The translations under genes and the position numbers were made by a program. Below are positions 1 to 9,600 of a stretch of DNA of 64,000 nt, in pieces; positions within the stretch are counted from its first letter, which is position 1, and each line of letters begins with the position of its first letter. The DNA is taken from positions 1 to 64,000 of the forward strand of contig NZ_ARYM01000018.1 of assembly GCF_000685315.1 (NCBI RefSeq). Reading direction: 5' to 3'. The notes beneath the pieces were generated by a model. It was not told the origin of the DNA. It made no database searches and saw nothing but the letters and a program-made list of their open reading frames with translations. The stretch is from Hyphomonas polymorpha PS728 (GTDB taxonomy: Bacteria > Pseudomonadota > Alphaproteobacteria > Caulobacterales > Hyphomonadaceae).

Positions 1-852
1 TTAATTTCTGGGAGGATTACCGATGAGCATTTTGACGACGCTCGAAAGTACCTCGAACTTCGCTCACCAAGTTCAGGTCTTATGTCGTTTTTGTTATTCA
101 GAAGTGAGGACATTTTGCTCAGCTGGCTAACGCAGATGCTCGAAAACGACTTATACCTCTTCGACGGGAAGCAGACAGTCGTCAAAGTAGATAAAGCAGC
201 TTTAAGGCACCGCTGGTATGTAGATCTAAATTCCGCAGTTGTCGCTGGAGAAGAATACGCAATTGATGAATACTCCGATGAGCTATCCAAAAAATTCAAC
301 TTCTGTGAGGCCATCACCCAAGAACAAATCGATCACTACAATGAACAAATTGCTGGCACACACAATGATGAGGCGTGGTCTAAACTTCAATCAGAAATGC
401 TGAGCCGTTTTGGATTTACCAGACCACCCTTATTCATGAATGCAATCACCTTCGAGATTGACACTGTCCTTTACGATTTCGTTTTATCAAAGGACATTGA
501 CAATCCCTTCGATTTTGACGTTTGCGAACATGCAAAAAACTTAGCTCAATATCAGGGTTGGTTCGTGGTTACTCCAGAACCCCAGGTGACCCGAAATTGG
601 GATTCATACTGGGCTGGAATAGCACAACGTGAACTTCGAAAAGACGATGCTGCTCTGGGTCGGACGAGCAACGACCTTGGAAAGGTTGGTCGCCCGAGAA
701 AGCAGGAAGACGTTGCGGCTATCTACGGCAAGCTCTTTCCAAATGGTCATGGCACTCTGAGCTACAAAGAAATCCTGAAGCAAATTGAACAGACAACGGG
801 CCTGAGCGCGTCCGTAGATACGCTAAAGCGCGCAATTCTTCAGTCGGAGTGA
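1..852 (+). CDS. Hypothetical protein, 5' end outside the window, likely foreign
   Basis: I do not recognise a family. The reading frame is open to base 1 with no stop, and the residues before the first internal Met (codon at 82) read like real protein (GRITDEHFDDARKYLEL), so the true start probably lies outside the window; Met-82 would give 256 residues. The product is rich in acidic, aromatic and Asn residues, unlike its Ala/Arg-rich neighbours, and the DNA is visibly AT-richer. The C-terminus has a GRPRKQ basic patch followed by a helical stretch ending DTLKRAIL, which resembles a small DNA-binding tail, but this is a guess. No transposase or integrase is visible next to it. Acquisition by transfer is inferred from composition. 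Confidence 0.6.
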   Translation, partial: LISGRITDEHFDDARKYLELRSPSSGLMSFLLFRSEDILLSWLTQMLENDLYLFDGKQTVVKVDKAALRHRWYVDLNSAVVAGEEYAIDEYSDELSKKFNFCEAITQEQIDHYNEQIAGTHNDEAWSKLQSEMLSRFGFTRPPLFMNAITFEIDTVLYDFVLSKDIDNPFDFDVCEHAKNLAQYQGWFVVTPEPQVTRNWDSYWAGIAQRELRKDDAALGRTSNDLGKVGRPRKQEDVAAIYGKLFPNGHGTLSYKEILKQIEQTTGLSASVDTLKRAILQSE

Positions 853-1373
853 AGCAAAACACAGCAATATGAGAATTCATCCCCGATACGGAGTATTGCT
901 GATTTTGCTACCCTAGCAATCCCATTCATCCTGAGCGATCTCTGTACGGCGCAATGCAGAGGATCGACAGTGCTAGACACAAGCGCCAATCGTAGTTCAC
1001 CAATATATAAACGCCCATTTGCAAAGCTCTTGGGAAGAAAGGCTCTATTCCTGGTGGTGACAAAGCTACTTTCGGAATTGATAGACTGGATTTCTCCGTA
1101 GTGGGCTCAGGAGATGAGTACTCTGACGGGCTTTGTCCGTCGAGTGTGGCGAGGGGTTGGGTATTGGCGCAGCCCCCTCCGTCCGCTTCGCGGCCACCTC
1201 CCCCATAAACGGGGGAGGAGAAGAAACGTGTGGTTTGGTTGAGGGGGCGCGGTGATATCCTCCCTTGCGAAGCGGGGGAGGTGGATTGCGCGGGACGCGC
1301 AAGACGGAGGGGGCCTTGTGACGGAGGGAAGGTCCCGGATAACCGCTTTCGCGGCTTCCAGGATGACACGGGG
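853..1373. other. Gene-free stretch between foreign gene and FMO operon
   Basis: About 520 bases without a credible gene. The left part, to about 1130, is AT-richer and continues the composition of the upstream gene; the right part contains two GC-rich repeat copies listed separately. ORFs crossing it give proline/glycine/arginine-rich translations of the repeats and look spurious. No tRNA, integrase fragment or clear attachment site was seen. It may mark the border of an island whose body lies to the left of the window. Confidence 0.5.
1172..1316. repeat. Inverted pair of GC-rich intergenic repeat elements
   Basis: Copy A spans about 1172-1220 and holds CCCCCTCCGTC, a small GC hairpin, CCACCTCCCCC and GGGGGAGGAG. 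Copy B spans about 1255-1316 and, read on the other strand, shows the same order: CCCCCTCCGTC, a hairpin, CCACCTCCCCC. The two copies therefore face each other around a short spacer and could form a large stem. Elements with the CCCCCTCCGTC...CCACCTCCCCC pattern are, as I recall, dispersed intergenic repeats in many alphaproteobacteria. Function unknown; they may act as a terminator or simply as REP-like elements. Confidence 0.7.
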
Positions 1374-2069
1374 TTAGACGGTGGCGCCCTTCCCCTCCAC
1401 ACGCTCCGCCAACTGAGCATCGCGCCTCATCCGGCGGCGGAGGGTGAGGATCATGCCGAAGGCGACGCGGATGAGGATGAGGAGGAGGACGCCCATCAGG
1501 GGCTCTTCCGCGCCGAAGGCGAACATGGCGCCCAGGATGATGGCGACATGCAGGGTGACGATGCGGCCATAGGGGGCGGTCATTTCGGCGTCGAGTTTTG
1601 TGCGGGTGATTTCTCCACGGGCGATGAAATCTATCAGGAAGACGGCGAGGTTTGCCGCGAGGATGGCGCCGAGGAACCAGAGCATGTGGGGCCCCGTGCC
1701 GAGCGCCCAGACGAGTAGGCCCTGAGGCGAAGGCAGGCCGATATCCTGGTTCGAGAAATTTGCGATGAAGACGCCATGGCCCCAGCAGAAGGCGCCATAA
1801 TGGAAACAGAAGAAGGGCACGAGAAAGAAGACAGCCGCCCCGCTCATTATCCCCTTGCTGAGCTGGGTGAGGCCGGCCCCCAGCATACGGGCGGCGGCAA
1901 AGAGGCCGATGACGAGATTTTCCAGCCAGTAAAGCGCCACCAGCGGTGTAGCGCCCCAGCCGAACTGGAAGATGGCCCAGATCGGCAGAAGATCAACCGC
2001 CAGATTGAGCCAGGACAGCGGATCGGCATAGGCGCGCGCGATCAGCGATGGCGTGTATTTTCCTGTCAT
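1374..2069 (-). CDS. DUF6498-like integral membrane protein
   Basis: A 231-residue polytopic membrane protein with about six hydrophobic segments. The early ALYWLENLVIGLF stretch, followed by an aromatic/His-rich helix (FFCFHYGAFCWGHGVF), is the pattern I associate with DUF6498 proteins of unknown function. It is the last gene of a minus-strand group after the flavin monooxygenase and the M23 peptidase, 42 bases downstream of the latter, with a G-rich ribosome binding site before ATG. The C-terminal tail is basic (LRRRMRR) and probably cytoplasmic. No catalytic motif is apparent. Family assignment is from memory of the motif. Confidence 0.7.
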   Translation of the reverse strand: MTGKYTPSLIARAYADPLSWLNLAVDLLPIWAIFQFGWGATPLVALYWLENLVIGLFAAARMLGAGLTQLSKGIMSGAAVFFLVPFFCFHYGAFCWGHGVFIANFSNQDIGLPSPQGLLVWALGTGPHMLWFLGAILAANLAVFLIDFIARGEITRTKLDAEMTAPYGRIVTLHVAIILGAMFAFGAEEPLMGVLLLILIRVAFGMILTLRRRMRRDAQLAERVEGKGATV

Positions 2070-2111
2070 GGCGCCCCCCCTGCCCCGATCTCCGCCGGGG
2101 AGAGTTGCAGA

Positions 2112-2825
2112 TCAGTATCCGGCCTGCAACGCCCCTTCATAGGGGGGGAAGGAGAAGGGATCGTGCGAGGTGAGGCCGAAGGAGCCGCTGGGATTGTCGA
2201 TATTGCCGGTGAGGATTTCGTAATGCAGGTGGGCGGCCTGGGCATTGCCGGTGGCGCCCATCTGGCCAACGGGCTGGCCAAAGCCGATGGAGACGCCGGG
2301 CGTGATGCCCGGGGCGAAGTAATCGAGATGGGCGTAGCGCGTGTAGACGCCGTGGCCATGATCGAGCACGACATTCAGGCCGTAGCCGGAGGAATTCCTC
2401 GCCTCGATCACCCGGCCGGGCGCGCCGGAGTAGACGATGCCGGGTGGGCGGTTTGTCAGATCAATGCCGGCATGCAGGCGCCCATCCCGCTGGCCATAGC
2501 CGGAGGAAAGACAGACATCATTCACCGGCGCCGACGCCAGGATCACGCCATAGACGACGATGATGGGCTTGAACTCGGTCAACCAGCGCTCGCCATCCAT
2601 CAGCGGCGCATTGGAGACGCGCATGCCGGGACAGGCGCGCAGATAGGCGTTTGGCTGAAACGGGCCCTGGGGCGGATTGCGCAGGTCTCCCGGCGGGCCG
2701 AAATCCACCGGCGGCATCCGCAGGATGGCCCGGGAGGGGCGCTGGTCGATGGGCGCGGGCGCGGAGGCGCAGGCGGCGGCAAGCAGAAGCGCCGCCAGAG
2801 CCAGACCAGACGCCCCTGCCCTCAC
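2112..2825 (-). CDS. M23 family metallopeptidase, lipoprotein
   Basis: A predicted envelope peptidoglycan endopeptidase of the LytM/M23 family. The N-terminus is a lipoprotein signal with the lipidated Cys at residue 19. The catalytic domain fills the C-terminal half: HxxxD zinc motif (His118, Asp122 in LHAGID), a YAHLD segment near 164-168, and the HxH motif (His199 and His201 in AHLHYEI). All zinc ligands are present, so it should be active rather than a degenerate activator. Its GTG start overlaps the stop of the upstream flavin monooxygenase by four bases, implying translational coupling, although the two activities have no obvious link. Confidence 0.85.
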   Translation of the reverse strand: MRAGASGLALAALLLAAACASAPAPIDQRPSRAILRMPPVDFGPPGDLRNPPQGPFQPNAYLRACPGMRVSNAPLMDGERWLTEFKPIIVVYGVILASAPVNDVCLSSGYGQRDGRLHAGIDLTNRPPGIVYSGAPGRVIEARNSSGYGLNVVLDHGHGVYTRYAHLDYFAPGITPGVSIGFGQPVGQMGATGNAQAAHLHYEILTGNIDNPSGSFGLTSHDPFSFPPYEGALQAGY

Positions 2826-4153
2826 GCGCCGACCTTTGCCCGTTTTGCCCCGCGCTCGATCTCTTTCAGCAGGTCGCGGACATAGAGATTGAAATCCACC
2901 TGCATCCGGTGGCGCGGGCTGTCGTAGAAATGGCCCAGATGGGCCTGTTCATCGGCAATCGTCACGCGGTCCATCTCCTCATGAGAAGGGAAAGCGTAGC
3001 GCCCCTGCAGCGCGGCGGCCACCAACTTTGACTGTTGTTCTGCAAAGTTAACCAAAGTGGGCAGCGGCTGGGCGAGGCCGAGGAAGAACAGCGTCTCGCG
3101 GCCGGGCTTCACCATCCGCTTGTAGAGGGAGAAGACGTTGTCTTTCGGGGTCAGCTCATCCTGCTTGAAGAAGGGGAAGGTGGTGTTGTAGCCGGTGGCC
3201 CAGACGATGGCGTCGATTTCCTCGGTGGTGCCATCAGTGAAGTGGACGGTGTTGCCGTCGAACCGGTCGATACCGGGCTTGGGAAGAATGTCGCCGCAGC
3301 CAACGCGGGTGAGGAATTCTCCGGAGACGGAGGGGTGGCCTTCCAGCGGCTCATGGTCGGGCTTGGGCAGGCCGTAGTCTTCCATATTGCCGATGGTTTT
3401 CTTGATCTTCTTCTTGGCGAGCGACCGGCCGAGGCTGGGCGGCATCCAAGGCGGCAGCACGGCCTTATCGGCGGGGCGGCCATCCATGTATTTCGGCATC
3501 ACCCAGACGCCGCGGCGCATGGAGATGAACAGCTTTTCCGCAATCGGACGCTGGGAGAGCTCAGACGAAATGTCCATCGCCGAGTTGCCCGCGCCGACGA
3601 TCATCACGCGCTTGCCGCGGAAATCATAGGGGTCGAACGGGTCGCGGTAGTGGTGGGAGTGGACCTGATAGCCGGTGAAATTGCCCGGATAGGTGGGCGT
3701 GCGGGCATCCCAATGGTGGCCGTTGGCGACGCAGACGGCATCATAATCGCGGGTTTCGCCAGTGGAGAGGGTGACGCGGTAACGCCCGCCGGGCAGGTCG
3801 GCGACATCGGTGACAGAGGTGTTGAAGGTGATGGTCTCACGCAGGCCGAAATGGTCCACATAGTCGTGGAAATACTGCAGCAGCTGGGCATGGTGGGGGA
3901 AGTCCGGCCAGTCGGCAGGCACCGGGTAATCCTCAAAGGCAAGGCGCCATTTGGAGGTGTCGATGTGCAGGGACTGGTAGCAGGAGGAAACCCCGTTGGG
4001 GTTATTATAATACCAGTTGCCGCCGATATTGTCGGACTTCTCGAAACAGTCATACGGCAGGCCGGCATCTTTCAGGCGCTTGGCCATGGTGAAGCCGGAG
4101 CATCCAGCGCCGATGATACATGTTTTGGGCTTTGCCGCTGCGTCAAATGCCAT
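2822..4153 (-). CDS. Flavin-containing monooxygenase (FMO-like)
   Basis: A class B flavoprotein monooxygenase, 443 residues, expected to use FAD, NADPH and O2 to oxygenate a nucleophilic nitrogen or sulfur, or to act as a Baeyer-Villiger enzyme. Visible signatures are the N-terminal FAD Rossmann motif GAGCSG, the FMO-type fingerprint FTGYQVHSHHY (FxGxxxHxxxY, which favours FMO over Baeyer-Villiger enzymes), the second dinucleotide motif VGAGNSAMD, and the late ATGY motif. A good ribosome binding site (GAGGAG) precedes ATG. It heads a minus-strand operon with the M23 peptidase and DUF6498 protein and is divergent from the thioesterase pair. Substrate cannot be predicted. Confidence 0.85.
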   Translation of the reverse strand: MAFDAAAKPKTCIIGAGCSGFTMAKRLKDAGLPYDCFEKSDNIGGNWYYNNPNGVSSCYQSLHIDTSKWRLAFEDYPVPADWPDFPHHAQLLQYFHDYVDHFGLRETITFNTSVTDVADLPGGRYRVTLSTGETRDYDAVCVANGHHWDARTPTYPGNFTGYQVHSHHYRDPFDPYDFRGKRVMIVGAGNSAMDISSELSQRPIAEKLFISMRRGVWVMPKYMDGRPADKAVLPPWMPPSLGRSLAKKKIKKTIGNMEDYGLPKPDHEPLEGHPSVSGEFLTRVGCGDILPKPGIDRFDGNTVHFTDGTTEEIDAIVWATGYNTTFPFFKQDELTPKDNVFSLYKRMVKPGRETLFFLGLAQPLPTLVNFAEQQSKLVAAALQGRYAFPSHEEMDRVTIADEQAHLGHFYDSPRHRMQVDFNLYVRDLLKEIERGAKRAKVGA

Positions 4154-4266
4154 TTGGGGCGTCTCCTCTTCCGCCGGGGCGGGTCACGTTTGCCGTTTCT
4201 TTGGAATTGGTGCGATGTTATCCGGCTTGGATAAAGCGTCAAATCCGGACGCGGGGTAAGCCTCTT

Positions 4267-4758
4267 ATGAATGATGACAAAAACGATCCCGACCGTATCG
4301 CCGCCGTGATGCGCGAACATGTCGACCTGATGAACTCGGCCGTGCCCTGGGGCAATGAGGTGGGGTTCCAGGTGACGAAGGTGGAGCGTGGGCATGTCTG
4401 GGGCCTGCAGCCCTGGGCGGAGAATTTGGTGGGCGACCCGGAGACGGGCGTGATCCATGGCGGGGTGATCACCACCTTCCTCGACAATCTTTCCGGCATG
4501 GCCTGCACGGCGGCAATGACGAAGCTGCGCTTTGTGGCGACGATCGATCTGCGGATCGACTATATGCGCCCGGCTGAAAAGGGCCTCGACATCATCGGCG
4601 AGGCCGAATGCTACCGGGTGACCAAAAGCGTGTGCTTTACCCGCGCCTGGGCCTATCACGAGACGCGCGACCGGCTGATCGCGACATCGGCGGGCACCTT
4701 TGCCATCAACAAGCCGCGCTTTGGCTCTCAGAGCCCGCAAGGAAAGACGCTGCCATGA
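4267..4758 (+). CDS. PaaI-type hotdog-fold thioesterase (first of pair)
   Basis: A 163-residue acyl-CoA thioesterase of the PaaI/YigI hotdog family. The characteristic HGG motif at the start of the central helix is seen in VIHGGVITTFLDN, followed by the strand pattern TIDLRIDYMRPA. The frame is open further upstream, but the Met at 4267 fits the family length and has a G-rich site ahead. Its stop overlaps the start of a second PaaI-type gene in an ATGA junction, so the two are probably translated together and may act as a hetero-oligomer or on related substrates. The substrate is unknown. Confidence 0.8.
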   Translation: MNDDKNDPDRIAAVMREHVDLMNSAVPWGNEVGFQVTKVERGHVWGLQPWAENLVGDPETGVIHGGVITTFLDNLSGMACTAAMTKLRFVATIDLRIDYMRPAEKGLDIIGEAECYRVTKSVCFTRAWAYHETRDRLIATSAGTFAINKPRFGSQSPQGKTLP

Positions 4759-5183
4759 ACCCGAACCTGACAAATCCGCGGGCGGATGAAGTGGACGCCA
4801 TCCTGAAGCGCGTGCCGTTTGCGCAGACGCTGGGTATGCGCTGCGAGGTGATGGGCGACGAGATGACGGCGATCCTGCCCTTCCAGGAAAAGCTGATCGG
4901 GAACGTCACCATCCGCGCGCTGCATGGCGGGGCGATTGCGTCTTTCCTGGAGCTGACGGCGATGCTGCAGGTGTTCCTCGTTTCCGACATGCCGCGCCCG
5001 CCGAGGCCGATCAACATCACCATCGACTATCTGCGCCAGGGCCATGCCAAGGATCTCTATGCGCGCGCCTTCGTGATGAAGATGGGGCGGCGGATGGCAT
5101 CAGTCCGGGCCGAGGCCTGGCAGGAGAACCGGACCGACCCGGTTTCGGCCATCACGGCGCATTTCATGGTGGCGCAGGACTGA
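4755..5183 (+). CDS. PaaI-type hotdog-fold thioesterase (second of pair)
   Basis: A 142-residue hotdog-fold thioesterase, paralogous to the preceding gene. The HGG motif occurs in ALHGGAIASFLE and the following helix carries Glu, the usual general-base position in PaaI proteins; the strand ITIDYLRQGHAKDL matches the family. The start at 4755 overlaps the upstream stop by four bases and gives the expected family length; a longer in-frame extension would lie entirely inside the upstream gene and is rejected. Tandem thioesterase pairs of this kind are common in alphaproteobacteria, usually as subunits of unknown specificity. Confidence 0.8.
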   Translation: MNPNLTNPRADEVDAILKRVPFAQTLGMRCEVMGDEMTAILPFQEKLIGNVTIRALHGGAIASFLELTAMLQVFLVSDMPRPPRPINITIDYLRQGHAKDLYARAFVMKMGRRMASVRAEAWQENRTDPVSAITAHFMVAQD

Positions 5184-5325
5184 CCAGGGCCCCTGCCCGC
5201 CCCCGAGAAGCTGCACTCATGGCTTCACACCCGGCGCCGGGGTGGTATCCTTTAAGGGGAACTTGCGGATGATCCGCTCGCACGCAAAGCAGACAGGCCC
5301 GGACGGGCCGGAGATTGGTGGACAT

Positions 5326-5763
5326 ATGAAACGCGCCTTTGTAGCCCTCGCCCTTGGCCTGACGGCCTGTGCCAGCGCCCCTTCAGCGGCCCATGCCGAC
5401 GATCTCGACTGGATGAGCGGCTGCTGGCGCAATGACGACCGCAGCTACAAGGAAGTGTGGACCAAGCCCGAGCATGGCTATCTGTTCGGCTATGCGCTGA
5501 ACCTCAATGGGGAGGTGGCGACCTATTTCGAGCAGACGCGGATCGAGCTGGGCACGCCGGCAACGTTCAATGCCTATCCGGGTGGCTTCGGGCCTTCGGC
5601 TTTCACCGAAGCAAGCCGCGGCCGGAACACGATCACCTTCGCCAATCCCTCCCACGATTTTCCGCAGCTGATCACCTATACGCGTGATGGCCGCCGGATG
5701 ACGGCGACAATCTCGCGCATGAATGGTGACCGGGCCCAGACCTTCCAGTTCCGCCGTTGCTAG
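5326..5763 (+). CDS. DUF6265-like lipoprotein
   Basis: A 145-residue small exported protein. The first 15 residues form a lipoprotein signal with lipobox LTAC (Cys15). The mature part starts with LDWMSGCWRNDD and continues with alternating strand-like segments, the pattern of the DUF6265 family of lipocalin-like proteins of unknown role. The Met at 5326 is chosen over an earlier in-frame start because it begins the signal peptide directly. It converges on the DUF3298 lipoprotein with only ten bases between stops. No function is assigned. Confidence 0.65.
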   Translation: MKRAFVALALGLTACASAPSAAHADDLDWMSGCWRNDDRSYKEVWTKPEHGYLFGYALNLNGEVATYFEQTRIELGTPATFNAYPGGFGPSAFTEASRGRNTITFANPSHDFPQLITYTRDGRRMTATISRMNGDRAQTFQFRRC

Positions 5764-5773
5764 GCAGCGCCTG

Positions 5774-6658
5774 TTACTTAGGGTTTTCGGCCGGCAGGTC
5801 GGGCTCGCCGCCGAACCGGCCTTCCCAGGCGGGTGTCAGCTTGCCGGAAAGCTCAGCCGCCGGAACAGTGATCTCATAGGACCCTTCCGCATACGGGCCG
5901 GCATCATAGGGCGAGAAGAGCACGGTGATGCCACCGAACTTGCCAGCCTCGGTGGAGGGGGCAAGGGTGAAGTTCTGCCCGAACTTGCTGGCCGCCTCAG
6001 CGTCGCTGCCGAGGATTTCCTCGACTTCAGCGGGCACATTCTGCCGATGGGTATCATCATAGGCGCGCTCTGATTTGGCTTCGATCAGATGCTTCTTCAG
6101 GCTGGCGCCATAGCCGGACATATCGGTGACGACCGCCTCCAGCGAAATGGGGTATTCATCGCCGCGCTCATGCACGAGGCCGGTGAGGATGTAGTTGGGG
6201 TGGGCCCCGCCGGTGTCGACCATACTGAACTGCTCGATGCCGATCACATCGTCGGCCTGGGCAGACGGGGTGAAGCGGATTTCCATCGAATAGGGGCGGA
6301 ACCAGTTTTCCTCGCCTGTGGCGGCAGAACGCTCACGCGCAGCTGTGCCATCAGCGATGGCATCGGCCTTGAAGGCCTCAAGCCGGGACTTGGCGGCAGT
6401 CATCAGATCTTCCGCGAGCGCCGGCTGGAACGCTGCAATGCGGGAATCGACCACGGCGCGGATGGTGTAATCATCCGCCGTTTCCTCGAAAACCGGGCTG
6501 CCGAGGTCTACCGGCAGCGGCGCGCTTTCAGGCGAGACGGTACCTTCTGCCCCGGCCTCTTCTCCCGAAGCGGCATCCCCGGCGGGCGCCTCATTTGCCG
6601 GAGCGCAGGCGGCCAGCACCAGCGCAGCGATCGATGCGGTGAGGAAAAGAGGTTTCAT
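5774..6658 (-). CDS. DUF4163/DUF3298 domain lipoprotein
   Basis: A 294-residue predicted lipoprotein (lipobox LAAC, Cys18) followed by an acidic Ala/Gly/Glu linker (about residues 20-45). The folded part resembles the DUF4163-DUF3298 pair found in RsiV and PdaC-like extracytoplasmic proteins, with the diagnostic GGAHPN segment in the middle and a repeated DUF3298-type half at the end (SPYDAGPYAEGSYEITVP). These domains bind lysozyme in RsiV, but no such role can be inferred here. The Met at 6658 begins the signal peptide; it lies ten bases after putA on the same strand, so it may be cotranscribed with it. Confidence 0.7.
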   Translation of the reverse strand: MKPLFLTASIAALVLAACAPANEAPAGDAASGEEAGAEGTVSPESAPLPVDLGSPVFEETADDYTIRAVVDSRIAAFQPALAEDLMTAAKSRLEAFKADAIADGTAARERSAATGEENWFRPYSMEIRFTPSAQADDVIGIEQFSMVDTGGAHPNYILTGLVHERGDEYPISLEAVVTDMSGYGASLKKHLIEAKSERAYDDTHRQNVPAEVEEILGSDAEAASKFGQNFTLAPSTEAGKFGGITVLFSPYDAGPYAEGSYEITVPAAELSGKLTPAWEGRFGGEPDLPAENPK

Positions 6659-6668
6659 CGGATATTCC

Positions 6669-9600
6669 TTACAGGCTGAGCAGTTCGGGGTCTCCGCCCT
6701 GAGCGGTGATGTTGACACTTACCACGCGCTCTGTGGCGAAACGATGGAGATAATGGGGGCCGCCCGCCTTCGGGCCGGTGCCGGAGAGCCCCTCCCCGCC
6801 GAAGGGCTGGACCCCGACAACGGCGCCGATCATCGAGCGGTTCACATAGGTGTTGCCGACGGGGCAAGCCGTTTTGACCGCGTTATGGAAGCTTTCGAGG
6901 CGCGAATGGATGCCGAGGGTGAGGCCATAGCCCTTGGCTTTCAGGCCCGCGGCGACGGCGGCGACATTATCCGGATCATAGCGCAGGATATGCAGGACGG
7001 GGCCGAAGGTTTCCTCGCTGATCTGGTCGAGCGAGGAAAGCTCCACCAGGGCCGGACCGAAGCCATAGCCTTCTGCGCCGATCCTTCCAGCGTCCAGCTG
7101 GTGGAGGATTTTTGCCTCGCGGCGCATGCGCTCCAGATGCGCCCCAAGTGCCTTGCGGGCATCCGCATCAATGACAGGGCCAGTATCGGTTTCCGGCAGC
7201 GCCGGATCGCCGAGGGCGAGTTCATTCATCGCGCCGATCAGGCCTTCGATCAGATGGTCTGCGGTCGCGTTCGGCAGGAAGGCGATGCGCAGGGCCGAGC
7301 AGCGCTGCCCCGCCGAGCCGAAGGCGGAGATGATCATGTCGTCGATCACCTGTTCGCGCAGGGCGGTGGTGTCGACGAAGAGGCCGTTGAGGCCGCCGGT
7401 TTCGGCGATCAGCGGAATGATCGGGCCATCGCGGCCTGCCAGGGTGCGGTTGATGAGACGCGCGGTGGAGGTGCCGCCGGTGAAGCAGACGCCGGAGACG
7501 CGCAGGTCTGCCGTGAGGGCGGCGCCGACGGTTTCGCCCCTGCCCGGCAGAAGATGCAGCGCATCGGCCGGCAGGCCTGCCTTGTGGAAGAGGCGGACAG
7601 CCTCGAACGCCGTCAGCGCCGTCTGTTCGGCAGGCTTGGCGATAACTGCGTTACCGGCGGCGAGGGCGGCGGCGAGCTGGCCGGTGAAGATGGCCAGTGG
7701 GAAGTTCCAGGGGCTGATGCAGCAGAAGACGCCGCGCCCATGCAGGGAGAGATGGTTGGTCTCACCCGTTGGCCCCGGAAGACGCACGGGCCCGGCAAAA
7801 TCATGCTCTGCCTGCTGAGCATAGTAGCGGCAGAAATCGACCGCCTCACGCACTTCGGCGATGCCATCAGGCAGCGTCTTGCCAGCTTCTCGCGCCATCA
7901 GGGCGATGAGCTGGGCGGCATTGGCCTCCATCACATCTGCCATGGCGTGGAGATATTCGGCGCGCTTGGGGCCGCCGAGATGGTCCCATTCAGGCTGGAA
8001 GGCGGTGGCCGCGTCCAGCGCGCGATGGATGGCGTCAGTGTCTGCCTCTTTCACCGCGCCCAGCGCCCGGCCGGTTTCTGCGGGCATACGGACGAGGTCT
8101 CCGCCGCCGGTTTCAGGTTTTCCGGACACGATGGGGCCTGCTGCATAGGCCGGGCCGTCATCCAGCACTTTCACAGCGGCCGCAAACTGACCACGCACAC
8201 CTAACTGGCTGAGATCATGACCGGCAGAGTTGCGGCGGCCGGCGCCATAGAGGCGCGGCGGCGTCGGGATGCGCGGATGGCGGCGGGGGCCGATCTCCAC
8301 CTTTGCAATGGGATCCGCGACGACATGTTCTGCAGGCACATCGGGATCGAGGAACGAATGAACGAAGCTTGTGTTGGCGCCGTTCTCAAGCAGGCGGCGG
8401 ACAAGATAGGGCAAGAGGTCTTCATGCGCGCCGACCGGCGCATAGACCCGCACACGGTTTCCGGCGTCCGCGGCTTCATAGAGGGGCTCGCCCATCCCGT
8501 GGAGGCGCTGGAATTCGAAATTGGTAACGCCGGCCGCCTGGGCGAGCAGATCAACGGCGGCCAGGCTGTGGGCGTTGTGGGTGGCAAAGGCCGGGTAGAT
8601 CGCGGGAGAGGCTTCCAGCATGGCCTTGACGCAGGCGAGGTAGTGAACATCCGTACCCTGCTTTGTGGTGAAGACCGGGAAGTTCGAATAGCCCTCGACC
8701 TGGGCGTTCTTGATCTCGCTGTCCCAATAAGCACCCTTGACGAGGCGGACCATGAAACGGCGATTGGTTTGCCTTGCCAGGGCAGCGAGACGCTCAATCA
8801 CGGCGCGGGCGCGTTTCTGGTAGGCCTGCACGGCGAGGCCGAGGCCAGTCCAGTCTTTCAGCGAGGGCTCGCGCGCCAGACGCTCGAAGATCTTTAGGCT
8901 GATGACCAGGCGGTGGGCTTCCTCAGCATCCAGGCAGAGACCGATATTTGCCTTGGCAGCGGCCTGACAGAGGGAGAGCACACGCGGATACATCTCCGCC
9001 ATCACGCGCGCTTCTTTGACGGCGAGATAGCGCGGATGGAGGGCGGAGAGCTTGACCGAGACGCCATTGGCCTTCTCAGGCGGCAGCGCCGGATCTTTAT
9101 CCGCTGCCACGGCGGCGATGGCGTCGTGATAGGCCTTGTAATAGCGGTTGGCGTCTTCGGTGGTGCGGGCGCCTTCGCCCAGCATGTCGAAGCTGAAATG
9201 GGCGGCATCGCCCGATTTCACCATGCGGCGGCCACGTTTGAGCGCTTCGGAGACCGTCCGCCCCAGGACAAACTGTTCCCCCATGATGCGCATGGCCTGC
9301 ATCATGGCAGCGCGGATGACCGGCTCGCCGCTCTGGCGCACGAGGCCGGAGACGAAATTGCCCGCGCCCTTCTGGGCATTTTCCGGCGCCCCGATGACAC
9401 GGCCTGTCAGCATCAGGCCCCAGGTGGAAGCGTTGACCAGCCAGCTGTCGGACTGGCCCTTATGGGCACCCCAATCGCCCGAGCGGATCTTTTCGGCGAT
9501 GAGATCGTCTTTCGTCTCGGCATCCGGCACGCGCAGCAGCGCTTCGGCGAGGCACATCAGGGCAAGGCCTTCGGAGTTTGACAGGCCGAACTCTTCCAGG

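Noticed and set aside
23-130. Short ORF with a good GGGAGGA site at the left edge
   Set aside because: It has 35 codons in a different frame from the long open frame that spans it, and its translation looks unlike a protein; the long frame is more credible. A frameshift joining the two could not be excluded.
853-1373. tRNA gene or attachment site beside the foreign segment
   Set aside because: No cloverleaf or conserved T-arm sequence and no direct repeat was found.
926-1420. Minus-strand ORF of 164 codons
   Set aside because: The translation is a Pro/Gly/Arg-rich read-through of the GC-rich repeats and overlaps a better gene; no ribosome binding site or domain.
1230-1718. Plus-strand ORF of 162 codons
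   Set aside because: Shadow of the DUF6498 gene and repeat element; acidic low-complexity translation.
6639-8204. Long plus-strand ORF of 521 codons
   Set aside because: Antisense frame of putA, a product of high GC at third codon positions.
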